DNA of 64,000 bases from the NCBI RefSeq assembly GCF_040712315.1, contig NC_134021.1, positions 33,081,501 to 33,145,500 on the forward strand. The letters run 5' to 3'. Within the stretch, counting starts at the first letter, position 1. The number at the start of each line of letters is the position of its first letter. The notes under the pieces are model-generated. The model made no database searches. It was not told the origin of the DNA and saw nothing but the letters and a program-made list of their open reading frames with translations. This document shows positions 23,889-35,362 of the stretch, piece by piece. The DNA is from Castanea sativa (Eukaryota > Streptophyta > Magnoliopsida > Fagales > Fagaceae). Made by a program: the position numbers and the translations under genes.

Positions 23889-26032
23889 CTACTCTGGGGC
23901 TACAGGAGTTTCCTCCTTATCATCAGGCTCCTGAGCTGAAGGTTGACGGGCATCACCCTTGACGGACCTCTTCGCATCAACCTTTTGAGCCTCGTCGTCG
24001 TTGTGGTCTTCACCAAAGAGCTCGTCCGTCCCTTCAATGTCAACGGGGTGAGCTGGAGTCTAGCCTTAAGGGTCAATGGTGATGTGTGAAAGGTTCAAGT
24101 CCAGAAATGAAGCCTTGACCTAACAGAGGCAGTCATCAAAGCCATCAGCAAAAGAAGTGCCTAATTCACTTAGAAGGGCATCAGAGCCCCGGTACTCTCG
24201 ACTAGCACCAACCTTTGCCTGACGGAGACTATCCTCTTTGTCCTCCAAGATTTCTTTCAGCAACTCTACTTATTTCTCCAAATCACCACGAAGCTACTCA
24301 GATAGCTTCAGCTTCTCTTCATGACTGAGCCTCTAGGCCCTCAGCTCCGTCAGCTCTTCCTCCATTGCATTTTCCTTTGCACGGACACGCTCCAGCATCT
24401 TCTCGTGAGAAAGGCAACGCTCCATCAATCTCTTCATCATCAGGACCCCCTATACCAACAATAAAGAGTAAGTACGAAATGATAAAAATACGACGGAACA
24501 TGTAGTGACGGATACAAACCTGTGTAAGGTTGAACAGTGTCATCTCCCCCATTGCTTCAGTAGCGTGATTGCCCAGGTCCTCCTAGTCCTCATCCTTGAT
24601 GATGGAGGTGATTTGTTTAAGGGCGTACTGGGAATCCTCTCAGAGAAGGACGGGAGGTTTCTCCTTACCTAAGCCAAGCTTAGGGGACAACTTAAACCCG
24701 TCGGAAGCTTGACCGACAGCTAATCGCGTCACCACCTTTTGCTTTTTTCTTTGGCGGTCAAGTTTCTCGAACGGTTGCCTTTTTGTGGACATATAAGTCG
24801 AACCCGTCTGGGGGGGAAGACTCCCCTATAGTTTTTTCTTAGCAGCAACCTGCTGCTTGATGAATGCCATTCTCCTGGCCTCTTCCATTTCTACAAAAAA
24901 AAAAAGGTGGACAGGTAAGAATATTGGTAATTACTAATACAAACATACATTGGGAAACGAACTTAGGTCTGTGAATTTGTGTGTCGTATAAACGGGCAAC
25001 AGTAGTAGGTTTTGGACCGTCGCAGTACCAATGGAAAGTATCCAAGGTAATAAGTTTTACCCAAGTCCTCTCCAACAACTTGGTGATCCTAAAGATTTTT
25101 TCTAGGAAACCAAATTGCTCGGTAGTAACCTGTGGACGGTCGCGAGTTGCAAAAAAGACGGTTAGGACAACTGAACAAATAAATAAGAAAAGGGATTAAA
25201 CCTAATAAGACAGACACATACTAAACGGAGGCATTATACCCCATGTCGTGTCCACAGGCATGTGTTCATGGTCATTGGGGCGACACATCTAATTATCCCC
25301 ACGGAGGAAAAAATACCGACCATTCCAATTCCTGTTAGAGTCCGAGGTCTCACACACTAATCTAAGCACCGAGCTCCGTGGAAGGAAACTATACATCCCC
25401 CTGGACTAGGCAATCTTAGAAGGATGGTAACAATGGAAAAATTCTTCCACCATCAACCGTCGCACCCCATTGGACATTACCCCATACAAGACTTCTACAC
25501 CCAGGAAAACCCTCCAGGCATTCGGAGAGATCTAGGAGACGACCAATCCTAGGTATTGGAGAAGACGACGGTGAAGAGCACTCAACAGGAAGCGAAGCCC
25601 AGCTTTCACCATCTACTCGTATACCCCGACGTCTTCAAGACCCCTATAGTAGCACCTTTCTTATTTAATGGGTAGACGGATGGATATGTTGTCGGGCATC
25701 TGGTACTTCTCCCTAAGTGTGTTGAAGTGCGACGGTTTGATAGTAAAGACAAAGTCATTTACCTTCCACAAGGGAAGTATGATGAATTCCCTAAACCCAT
25801 CAGGACCTATGACGAATTGCATGGGAGGGTCTACACCGTCTAGGTCATTATTTAAGTCATACTCTGACCTGTCCTCATCCTGCACCTCATCCTCCATATT
25901 AGGAGGAGAGTTAGCTAACGGTTCCCTCTCCTCACTAGAGGTGACGGGGTCTGCTTGACCTAACGGAAACACCTCATCGTAGCCCACTCCATCGCGGACA
26001 AACGATTAACCACTTGACGCCTCACTAAACAT
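23889..26032 (-). pseudogene. antisense gene of element 2 (Tat-lineage aORF), spliced and decayed
   Basis: On the - strand the ATG at 26032 opens MFSEASSG. A readable block at 25987-25670 (DGFREFIILPLWKVNDFVF, then NTLREKYQMPD) corresponds to the N-terminal part of the element-1 antisense gene. Downstream come a basic segment (24840-24660), and an intron at 24519-24450 (GT...AG, 70 nt) that joins LFNLTQ to GVLMMKRLMERC in frame. It ends in a charged coiled coil with stop at 23889. A further probable intron ends at the acceptor TTTGTAG near 24891. Several stops break it. The intron before the coiled coil sits in the same domain context as the 7212-7131 intron of element 1. The function is unknown. 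Confidence 0.7.
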
Positions 26033-26292
26033 CTGATACCTACAAATGACGGATAAAAAATCCTAAGACTCTAAATCTACACTGACAACGGACAAACGAA
26101 CGCAGTAAAGAAAGAGAAAAACTTGAGATAAGGAAAAAATACTCACAGCTTGACGATATGTGAAGGGCGACAAAAGGCTGAAAAGAACGATAATACCTAA
26201 TCAACGAGGTGACAGTTAGAGAAGAGTGGATGGTAGCGCACTAATCAGAAAGAAAAAAAATCCAAAAGGTAAGAATGAAAGGAACAAGCAAC

Positions 26293-26302
26293 ATATATAT
26301 AG
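26293..26302 (-). promoter_or_regulatory. TATA-like run upstream of the element-2 antisense gene
   Basis: CTATATATAT on the - strand lies about 260 bases upstream of the ATG at 26032. Its position parallels the TATA-like box of element 1. Confidence 0.4.
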
Positions 26303-26481
26303 AGGGAACGACGTAGAAGATGAAAGGACGCTTCGGTTCAAACAAACAACCACTAAAAGCTTGACACGTGTCCCTACAGCATTAATAGCCCTAGGCTAGC
26401 CTGTCAATCAACACACGCTTCTCAAGGATAGAGACAAATCGTCACTCCATGGATCCATGCAAAATAGGCGACGGATCCATG

Positions 26482-26496
26482 GAGTGAAGGGGCAAC
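26482..26496 (+). promoter_or_regulatory. polypurine-tract-like site of element 2
   Basis: GAGTGAAGGGGCAAC ends where LTR identity begins and matches the corresponding site of element 1. Confidence 0.65.
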
Positions 26497-27140
26497 TAAA
26501 GAGAGTATATTTAGGGTAGACAGTCAAAATTTGCAAAGACCTACAATAGGTAACATTATTAGGATGACGGATAAAAACATGAGGTGACGAAGTTCCTTAA
26601 GTATGGACGGATGATCTAAGGTGAGCGGATCACCTTCAATAGATAGACGGTTTAAGCTGAACGAATCGTCCATCAATGGACGAATGACCTGCAGTAAACA
26701 GATAGCGCTCCAAACGGGTACTGATGACGACGATGTCAAAATAGGCCACGTGGCAGTGACACTGCTTACTTAGCCTCCAAGGGAATTTCAAATAGCAACA
26801 ACTTGAGCTCCACGATTAACCAAACCCTTATATGGAAAAGGTCCCTTAAATTATGCGCATTTATGAAAATCTTCTCTACAAGGAAATATTTGTCTTGCCC
26901 AAGGCACTAAGGTCAGCTCCCTACTACTATAAAAATGCCAAAACCTTCAGAAAACGAGGTACGCATAATTCATCCCAACTCTGGCACTCTGGAGTTGTAA
27001 TAATCTCTGACTTAACCTTCAATGGGTATTAGGTCGGTACCACACCAGTACTCTCTTAAGGTTTTTTTCTTTTTAGTGTTGTACAGGTGTTGCTCTGGGC
27101 ACATGAGAACTGTGTAGTCTACTGACAATTTTCAGCATCA
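26497..27140 (+). repeat. 3' LTR of element 2 (644 bp)
   Basis: It aligns end to end with 17186-17829 and has the same length, with roughly 60 substitutions by eye, mostly transitions. Confidence 0.9.
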
Positions 27141-28079
27141 TCACTTTCCAACCTCCATTTTGATCAAACGATGTGTTCTTGGAAAGCTTATGGGGTCTAC
27201 TAGATAAATATCCTTGCTTTTTGTCTCCAATTTTCAAATTGAGGAAGCTTGATGCTTTAGAAAATGGGATGAAAAATAAAGTTTAATTGGAAATTTTCTT
27301 TTTTTTTTTTAATAAATTCATTTTAATTAGAATGAATTTTTGCAAATTAAGCTCATCAAATTGAAACTCGTCAGAAGGCGTTTCCAACGAATTCTTATTT
27401 TGGGCCAATATGTGATCATTTAATTATAATTAAATTAAATTAAATTAAGTTACAATCAAACTTTAATGACATGTCATAAAATTTAATCGTCAAGCATTTT
27501 TTTTTTTTTTTTGCGATGTCTTACTTGTTTAAAATTTGATCAAGGATCATGACCTGTCAAATTAAAGGGAATTTAATTATCATGGGGGTCAAATTTATCC
27601 CGATCCGACGATTAGATTTTTTGATCAAATTGTTGTTTGATATGGGTTGACTACGGTCAAACTTTTGAAAAAAATTTGGGGATATTTATTTTGTCTTAAA
27701 AATAAGAAATTTATCATTTGGGTTAATTTTTTGCTTTATTTTACTATAGGTCAACTTGGTCAAGATTTGAACTAGGGAGAGTCAAATCAATAATTTTGTA
27801 ATTTTTTATTTAACCATCAAAAAATTTACAATTAACCTAACTGAAACTCATATTTCTTGAAAAATACTTAAGCCGTTTAACTTCAACATTTTAAATCATA
27901 CTTTATAAATTATAATGATGTATATCCTCGTCTGTCTCCATTAAAACTCGTAGCTCAATTTCTTAATTTGGGAGGTTCTTTTCTGTTTGGAATGTCTCCT
28001 AGTTATAATATTAAGGTATTTATAGGAGGCAAATCTAATGGAAAGCAACGCAAAGTGGAGAGAGCCTTCCAAACACACT

Positions 28080-28122
<43 letters not shown>

Positions 28123-31100
28123 GGTGTCTGCTGCTAAAAGAGACGAGTCATAATCAAAGTAAGAGTAACCCCAAGGCGATCCATATAGCCTAAAAGCAAC
28201 TGTAAGAACAAGTAAGTAAAGCTTATCCTCACTGTTACCTGTTTTAGCTTTGATGTTATCTATATGTGTGTTTACAAAACTTCCATGTTTTTGCACAATA
28301 TGAATAATAATATCCTTAAGCCACAGAGATAGATAAAACATAGAACTAGAAGTAACTCTGTAATCTAACACTCTACTAGCTGTCATATTAGCAAATAGAA
28401 CGCACAAATCTACAAATCTATAGTGTTACGCAGAAGATCACCTATATATCCATTCTAATAAGGTCAAATAGCATCACAGAGACTACACAGTTGAACATGA
28501 TACTGCAGGGTCTTATCTTATATTCTGAACCTTTTTTTTTTTTTTTTTTTTTTGGCTTTCTGATCTCTGGTAAAAAAATATATACTTCTATGTTTTTACT
28601 GACCTGCATATTGTCTAACCCTTTGTTTTTTCCTTTCAATTTCTTCCATCTGAAAAAAAAAAAACACACACACACACACGAGTAATACTAATACTAAGCT
28701 AGCTAGAAACCCAACCTCTTGGTTATGGTTAAGTCTACTGCTGAAAAATAGACTAGATACCTACTCTTTTTTTTTTTTTTCCTTATTCTAGAATTCTATG
28801 AATAATGGTGAAGATATAATAAAAAATCATTGTTGTTCGTACACCTACCTGTCTAACTAAGAAAGGAAGATAAATAAACTACCAGTAGTAACGGATGGTT
28901 TTCATTACTTTATTTTAAGAGCAAAATATTTAGAATTTAAAAAGGGAAACCTTTTGAAATAGGCAATCACACAATAAAAAGATCTGACTCATGTACGAAT
29001 GTGCATTTGCAAAATGTAAAAAGATTAGTTATAGTGATGAAACACAAAGTTAAAACAATTATCACGTGGACAAATCATGAACTCCTCACTCAAGGTGGGT
29101 GCTAACCATGGTTCCTCTTTGCAAATTGGGATTACCAGTCAAAAGAATAGATAAGAAGTAGATGAACTTTTTTTTTTTTTGTGGTAAGAAGTGGATAAGA
29201 TAGATGCATAACCGTGCCATACATGTCGAATTCAAATAATATTGTTAAAATTAAACGACAAAATAGATAGTATAAATAAAGAAACGAAAATTACTTCTAA
29301 GTTCTGTTACGAAAATAAAATGAGCAAAATTGGGGGTTTTGTTGAAACCAAACATTATAATAAGTAACTAAAAATATTTAAAATTAGTAATAAAACTTGT
29401 TCTAGCTTCTTTAAAATTTTGGTATTTGAGTTTTAATTGTAGTACTATAATATTTTTAATGAAGTTCTATATAAATAAAATACTTGTGGGTTATGTGACG
29501 AATTCACATGGTGTAAATCTTGTGTTTGTCGATTCTCAAGAAAAAAAATAGTGTTTGTCGAAACCATAATTAGACCAAATTGTTTTTAATAATTCTAAGT
29601 AGTTTTGATGTCCCACATGAGAAAAGGAAAAAAAAATTAAACAAAAAAATATAATATATAATAAAAGTACTATCCTACATGATTGTGTCAATTAATCATC
29701 CTCTCCATATTTTTTTTTCCCTATCTATTTACACACAGATTTAGTCCATGTAACATGATATTCTTCATTATATTTGTTTTCAAGTTAATTAATTGGTGCA
29801 CATTGCACGATGCAACCAATTTACTAGTAGAAGGATAAAAAAAACATATTTCAAACGTCTACCTTTTTTTTTTTTTTAGATAAGTCGTGAGTGTCTACTC
29901 AATTAACTTTAACTCTACTACCACAACAATTTTTACACCTTTTAACATAACTTTTATTTGTGATGAGTTACAAATGGTAAAAATAAAATAGTGAGTTTAT
30001 GATTTGACTATTTACAAGTCACCACATGACAAAATTATGTAAAGTTGTAAAACTAGTTATGGTACTAGACTTCATCTAAAAAAAAATACAAATATATGCT
30101 ATTTTGGGTGAGCCTTTACAGTCTCCGAAGTATTGGATTTTTTTTTTTTTTTTTTTTTTTGGGCTAAATTCCGAAGTATTGTAATTGACAGGAATGTATG
30201 GTGAATCATTATTAAGGTCAGCAGTTTTAGAGGATGTACGACAATATTCGAAAAAGTAGAATCCATGCAATATAAAAGAAACAAAAAGGTTGCTTTTAGG
30301 GAAAATCAGTTCCATATTTCAGAGATCGAATCGGATATGTGATAGAGTCCGAGTGTATGCTTTAAAAAACAATCATTTTACCAGGATTTGTTGGCATGTG
30401 GATATGTGGAGGACCAGAGACTCCTCAACTGTCAGTCTACTCACTGCCAGATGCATGCATGCTTTTGTCAATCAGGATCTTAATAGATAAAGTTGTGTAT
30501 GGACTAGAAACTAGTTCGTTGGGAAGAATAGGAACCTCATACAACATAGATACGCTAAAGTTTCACAACAAAGTCTTGACCAGAAATTATTAATTTGGAC
30601 AATCTCACTATTTTTTTTTTTTTTTTTACTTGCCACAAACAATTTGTTACTTAAAATCTGTTCTAAAAATGTTATCCATGTTGCTTTATTCATAATACAT
30701 AAAAAAATAATAATAATAAAATAATAAAAAAGAAGGCTTTTGAATGACTAAAGTAAAAGGTTAAAGTAGACATCAATCCTCATGTTTTGTGTAAAGCAAA
30801 ATTTATAAGGTTAGAGTCGTGTAATTTAACTGGTTGGCATCTTCTAATATTTTCAATGGAAATTTTTACTACAAGACTGGAGCTCTAAAATACTATATAA
30901 ATACAAAATTTTACCACAAGGTTGGAGTGCTTGAAATAAAAATTTAATAATTAAAATGATTTTATCATATCTAGCTTGATTTCATGGGGGTCTAATATTT
31001 TAACATATAGCCATTACATATTCATGATGTATTAGAAAATTAGAATGTAGAACCGTAGACAGATTAGACTTGGTACAATATTGTTTCCACATATATTTAA

Positions 31101-31263
31101 CATTTGGACATTAATTATAATGTCCAAATGGTGCAAACTTGCTTTAATTTGGATATTGGCCATATCGATCTATATGTATAAATGAGCAAAGTGGTGAATC
31201 CAACTTGAAAATCATAGTCTAACCAAATATTTATGTATTTTATATATATATATTCCTCTTACA
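27141..31263. other. AT-rich intergenic region upstream of the MATE gene
   Basis: I see no gene that I can support. It holds many poly-T/poly-A runs, a (CT)n microsatellite at 28085-28119 and (CA)n near 28665-28678. An open frame on the - strand at 28003-28407 includes a Glu-Arg run that is only the (CT)n repeat; its remaining part has no recognised homology. The last few hundred bases should contain the MATE promoter and probably a 5' non-coding exon, because the coding exon is preceded by a good acceptor (CCTCTTACAG at about 31255-31264). Confidence 0.5.
28085..28119. repeat. (CT)n microsatellite
   Basis: About 17 perfect CT units. Confidence 0.9.
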
Positions 31264-31279
31264 GGTGATTAACAACAGA

Positions 31280-34200
31280 ATGGATGAGAGATTACTTGGA
31301 GCAGAACCAGAAAATATTAGAAATCTGCCAAGGAGAATTTGGGTGGAATCGAAAAAAATATGGAGGATTGCATTTCCTGCTATGTTAGCCAGGGTTACTC
31401 AATTTGGAATGTTTGTGGTAACACAGGCATTTATAGGGCATCTTGGTGAAGTGGATCTTGCGGCTTATGCACTCATTCAAATTCTAACTGTACGATTTGT
31501 AAATGGGATACTGGTAAGTTTCTTTATCATACTTTTTTTTTCTTCTTCTTTTGTTTGATGTTTGGGATTTAAATCATATCTCCTAAAATGATACTATATG
31601 ATTAATTATTCAATACTTTCATAATATAGTGACGGGGTGGTACTTTTTTCTTTTTCTTTTTTATCGTTGCATCATGAATGTTATACTTTCATAATATTGA
31701 GACAGTTTACCATAAGTGAAATTTTAATTCTGTTCTCAACATTATTCAAAAAATTAAGATGCTGCTCCAATTTAAATTATATTACTAAAATCTAAAGATT
31801 TAAAGGAATTTTCATGAATTATTTGTAATTATTCAATCATCTACCATAATTTTTTGTTCTAATAAAAACTTGGTCTTTCACGATATCCTTCCATCATATA
31901 ACTTAAGTTTTTTTTTTTTTTTAATTTTCAATTTCAGGATATTATCAGTCAAATATTTTCTTCAATACAAATAAATTTTAATTAATCAATCCGTGCATGA
32001 CTCCAGCATACTACTAGTAAAAGGAGAAAGAAGAGTAACCAGAAATATTCATTCTTGCCTCACATACAAATTAATACAATTAGACCAATAGAGACATGTT
32101 TCTAAAATATGGAATATGCATTTATGAAAAGAAAAAAATTTAATTTCTTTGTAATAGTCAATTGAAAATTTATAGAACCAATACTAAAATTTTGGAACTA
32201 AGACTTTATGATGCGGAAGATGCAAGAAAATTATTATTTAATATTATTTATATTTGTAAGTCAATTGTATTTTTATGTTTTAGGTCCTAGTAGTTTATTA
32301 GGCTATTAGTATTTTAATTTGGAAGCAGGGTTATTTTTGTAATAAAGTAATTAGGGTTTCCTAGCCAATTAGAACTAGGATTTAGCAATCTTTTATAAAC
32401 AACCTATTATACTCCTTGAGGAGATAGTTGATATTTTGATAAATGAAAAAAAATGGTCATTTAGCCTTTTTTTGGTCTGGTGCTGACTCCAGGTTTACCC
32501 TAGGTGCTGACTCCAAGCAAGGCCTAGGTGCTGACTCCTAGGTCATATCCATTTATTTTATCATTGTTTTAATTTTGCTCTAGTTGTCCTGCGTCACTTT
32601 ATTATTTGCCGATGGGTTTATGAAAGAATGATTCTATCAATCTGTAACACAATTTTGCCTCCATTTTAATTTTCATATTTTAGTTGGGCATGTCAAGTGC
32701 AACTGAGACTCTTTGTGGGCAAGCATTTGGAGCAAGGCAACACCACATGATGGGCATCTACTTGCAAAGGTCATGGCTTATCAATGTTGTTATTGCAACT
32801 ATCTTGCTCCCTGTCTTTATCTACTCAGCTTCCATCTTCAAGCTACTAGGAGAGGAAGATGAAACATCAGATGTTGCTGGATATATCTCATTATGGTTCA
32901 TTCCAATTCTCTACTATTTCGCTTTTGGCTTTAGCGTCCAGAAGTATTTACAAACGCAGCTCAAAAACAGAATTGTCGGATGGCTATCTGCTATTACATT
33001 TGTACTTCATGTTCTTTTGTCATGGATTTTTGTGAGCATACTGAACTGGGGGATTCCTGGTGCAATGAGTGCCATGATTATATCTTATTGGTTAGTGTTA
33101 ATTGGAACATTCGTGTATGTCTTTGGAGGTTGGTGTCCCAACACATGGACAGGTTTCTCACTAGCTGCTTTTCAAGATTTACTACCAGTATTGAAGCTCT
33201 CACTATCCTCAGGTGTCATGCTTTGGTAACTCCATGTCCTTCACTAAATTACTTCATCTCAATTCTTTTTTCCCCACCTTTTTCTTTTAACATTCTTAAG
33301 CATTTTTATATTCACTCTATGCTAGTTCTTTTCTCGTTCCTTTTACATTTTCCTTTTTAACTCTTTTATCATACTGTTATAATCATCCCCTTTCTCTTTT
33401 CTTTACTTTTTCTTCACTTTCTTAATAGCTTAGAGTTTTGGTACAATGCTGTTCTAATCTTATTGGCGGGATACTTGCAAGACGCTACGGTTGCAATATC
33501 TGCATTTTCCATTTGGTAAGGCCACATTGATTCTCATTTTAAGTTTCTTACTAGATTTTGGTATACTAGAAATGTCCTAAATTGAACTGACATTGTTGCA
33601 GCCTCAATATCATTGCTTGGGAATTTATGGTTTTCCTTGGCTTCCTTACTGCTGCGAGGTATTACCCTTCTTTCTTGTTTGATGACTGACATTGTAATCC
33701 AGTTTCTCTTTAATTGATAGATTAACATATGTCCTTTTTATAGCGTCCGGGTTTCAAATGAACTAGGGAAAGGAGATGCTAAAGCTGCAGAGTTCTCCGT
33801 TAAAGTCATCTCCAGTACTTCAGTTATTCTTGGAGTGTTCTTTTGGATTCTATGTTTAATATTTGGTCATAAACTCGCTTACTTGTTCACAAGTGATGAG
33901 GAAGTTATAGCGTATGTGTCAAGCCTCTATGTCCTGCTAAGTTTGTCAATCTTACTCAACTGTGTCCAGGCAGTACTTTCAGGCATGTATTTCAATTTAA
34001 TACTATGATGATAGTGAAAGGTCAAACTATCGTTCATGCACCTTATAGATTGGCCAGTTCTTTAAAAGTTGTAAACATGGGTGCTCCTTCCACCCCAATT
34101 TTTCTTAATCTACAACTTCTGTTTTGCAGGGGTGGCTGTGGGTGCCGGTCGGCAAGGTGTGGTTGCATATATTAACATAGGTTGCTATTATCTGATTGGG

Positions 34201-34748
34201 ATCCCAGTAGGAGCTATTCTTGGATATGTGGCCAAACTAGAAGTAGAGGTAAGAAACCTACATCTAGTTTTCAAACTCCGAGTCATCAACCATCAGTTCC
34301 CATGAGATTCTTTTCCCTCATGAAAATTGAGCTTAATTTTTATATTATGGGATTTTAATAATGTCAGTTTACATAATCATTTTGAATTATTATTAGCTAA
34401 TTGATGGAGGAATATATTCTTGACTTCTCTGTCCTTAATAAATTATGCAGGGCCTATGGATTGGAATGATCCTTGGTGTGGTAATGCAATCACTCGTGCT
34501 TGGTTACATAACCTTTAAGACTGATTGGAATGACCAGGTAATTCAAATGAATATATTGCAAAAGCCATGATCAGCATCAATGATTTTGATTTACATGAAT
34601 ATCATCAGAATGACAAACGCATTTCGTAACGCTTTTTTGCGTGTGTGTGTGTGTGTTCTTCTAGGTGAGGAAAGCATCAGAACGTTTGAATAAGTTGTTC
34701 TTGAAACCTGCCGAAGGAAGTTCTATTGAAGAACCACTGAATGGATGA
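31280..34748 (+). CDS. MATE family efflux transporter (DETOXIFICATION-like), 8 coding exons
   Basis: Exons are 31280-31513, 32684-33225, 33429-33515, 33602-33658, 33744-33982, 34130-34248, 34451-34537 and 34665-34748. They sum to 1449 nt, or 482 residues plus stop, the usual MATE length, and all phases agree. MATE proteins exchange protons or sodium for organic compounds, metals or hormones across the plasma membrane or tonoplast. Family marks are [10 protein letters not shown] (about residues 88-97), a run of about 12 hydrophobic segments, and VAVGAGRQ followed by [13 protein letters not shown] (about 388-415). The N-terminus is soluble and acidic ([12 protein letters not shown]). It looks closest to the Arabidopsis DTX20-28 group, from memory. 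Intron 5 (33983-34129) uses a GC donor. Intron 1 holds a solo LTR. No break is seen. The substrate cannot be told. Confidence 0.95.
32209..32596 (+). mobile_element. solo LTR-like element, copy A, in MATE intron 1
   Basis: It starts TGATGCGGAAG and ends TCCTGCGTCA, with TG...CA ends and a 10-bp imperfect terminal inverted repeat. Perfect 5-bp target duplications CTTTA flank it (32204-32208 and 32597-32601). It contains a TATA-like stretch (CTTTTATAAACAAC) and three GGTGCTGACTCC repeats near 32479-32542. Copy B at 60227-60643 is clearly the same family. Length is 388 bp with no coding capacity. Confidence 0.88.
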
Positions 34749-35362
34749 ACAGTTCAATTTCTCTAAATTGTATTCGGTTGATTGAGATTGAACCAATGAA
34801 AGTAGTTCATTTGAAAGAGCTATGTATCTGATAAAATCTTGATTTTTCATCCCAGCCAGCTGATAAAGCATTTAACTGCATTAGCAAGCCAATCACCTTT
34901 TTGCCCTATGTTTTCCCTTGACATACACCTCTGGAAAATAATTCTTAATTGTAACAAAGAGTGATTGAAGAAATTGTTCTTCAAAACCATATTCATATGA
35001 CTTCTTGCTGCTATAAAAACAAAAACCAACACAAAAATAAAACAATACGATACAATACAGACTGGAAAGGAGCTATCAAAAAACAAAAAAGGCAAGCAAA
35101 AGGAAAGGACCAGAAAAAATATACACAAAATGCAGCCGCATATGAATCTGAGGCACTTAAAGCTTGCACTCTTTTTAACATTTGACATTTGCACTATGAA
35201 GATGGAAAAAATTTTATATGCCATGGCTCTTTGAAGAACAGAATCTTTGGTGTGGTTTTGGAAATATGATAGAACAACTTACGTATAAAAAGAAAAAACA
35301 AAAAGCAGAAAATAGAAGAAAAAAAATGGGAAGGGTCAGTGAACTAATGAAACTAAAGTACA
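34749..35362. other. 3' UTRs of two convergent genes
   Basis: The MATE stop (34748) and the ELMO stop (35363) face each other across 614 bp. Candidate poly-A signals are AT-rich words such as GATAAAATC near 34829 for MATE. The - strand open frames here lie in the UTR and have no recognised homology. Confidence 0.6.

Larger units (their letters stand above)
17186..27140 (+). mobile_element. Ty3/gypsy LTR retrotransposon 2, Tat/Retand type, full-length but decayed
   Basis: Two LTRs of 644 bp each flank gag, PR-RT-RNaseH-INT, a spacer with a tandem array, and an antisense gene. The order is identical to element 1 and the proteins are clearly homologous, but LTRs and nucleotide sequence differ, so it is a related family and not a recent duplicate. 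The LTRs differ at roughly 10% of positions by eye, so the insertion is old. I could not find a convincing 5-bp target duplication: the left flank is CGTTC and the right flank TCACT, or CTTTC if the LTR end is moved by three bases. Confidence 0.93.

Noticed and set aside
28003..28407. 134-residue open frame on the - strand with a Glu-Arg run
   Set aside because: The Glu-Arg part is a translated (CT)n microsatellite. The rest has no recognised domain, and I could not find flanking exons.
34847..35224. - strand hydrophobic open frame between the MATE and ELMO genes
   Set aside because: It lies in the ELMO 3' UTR and consists of Phe/Ser/Leu from T-rich DNA.
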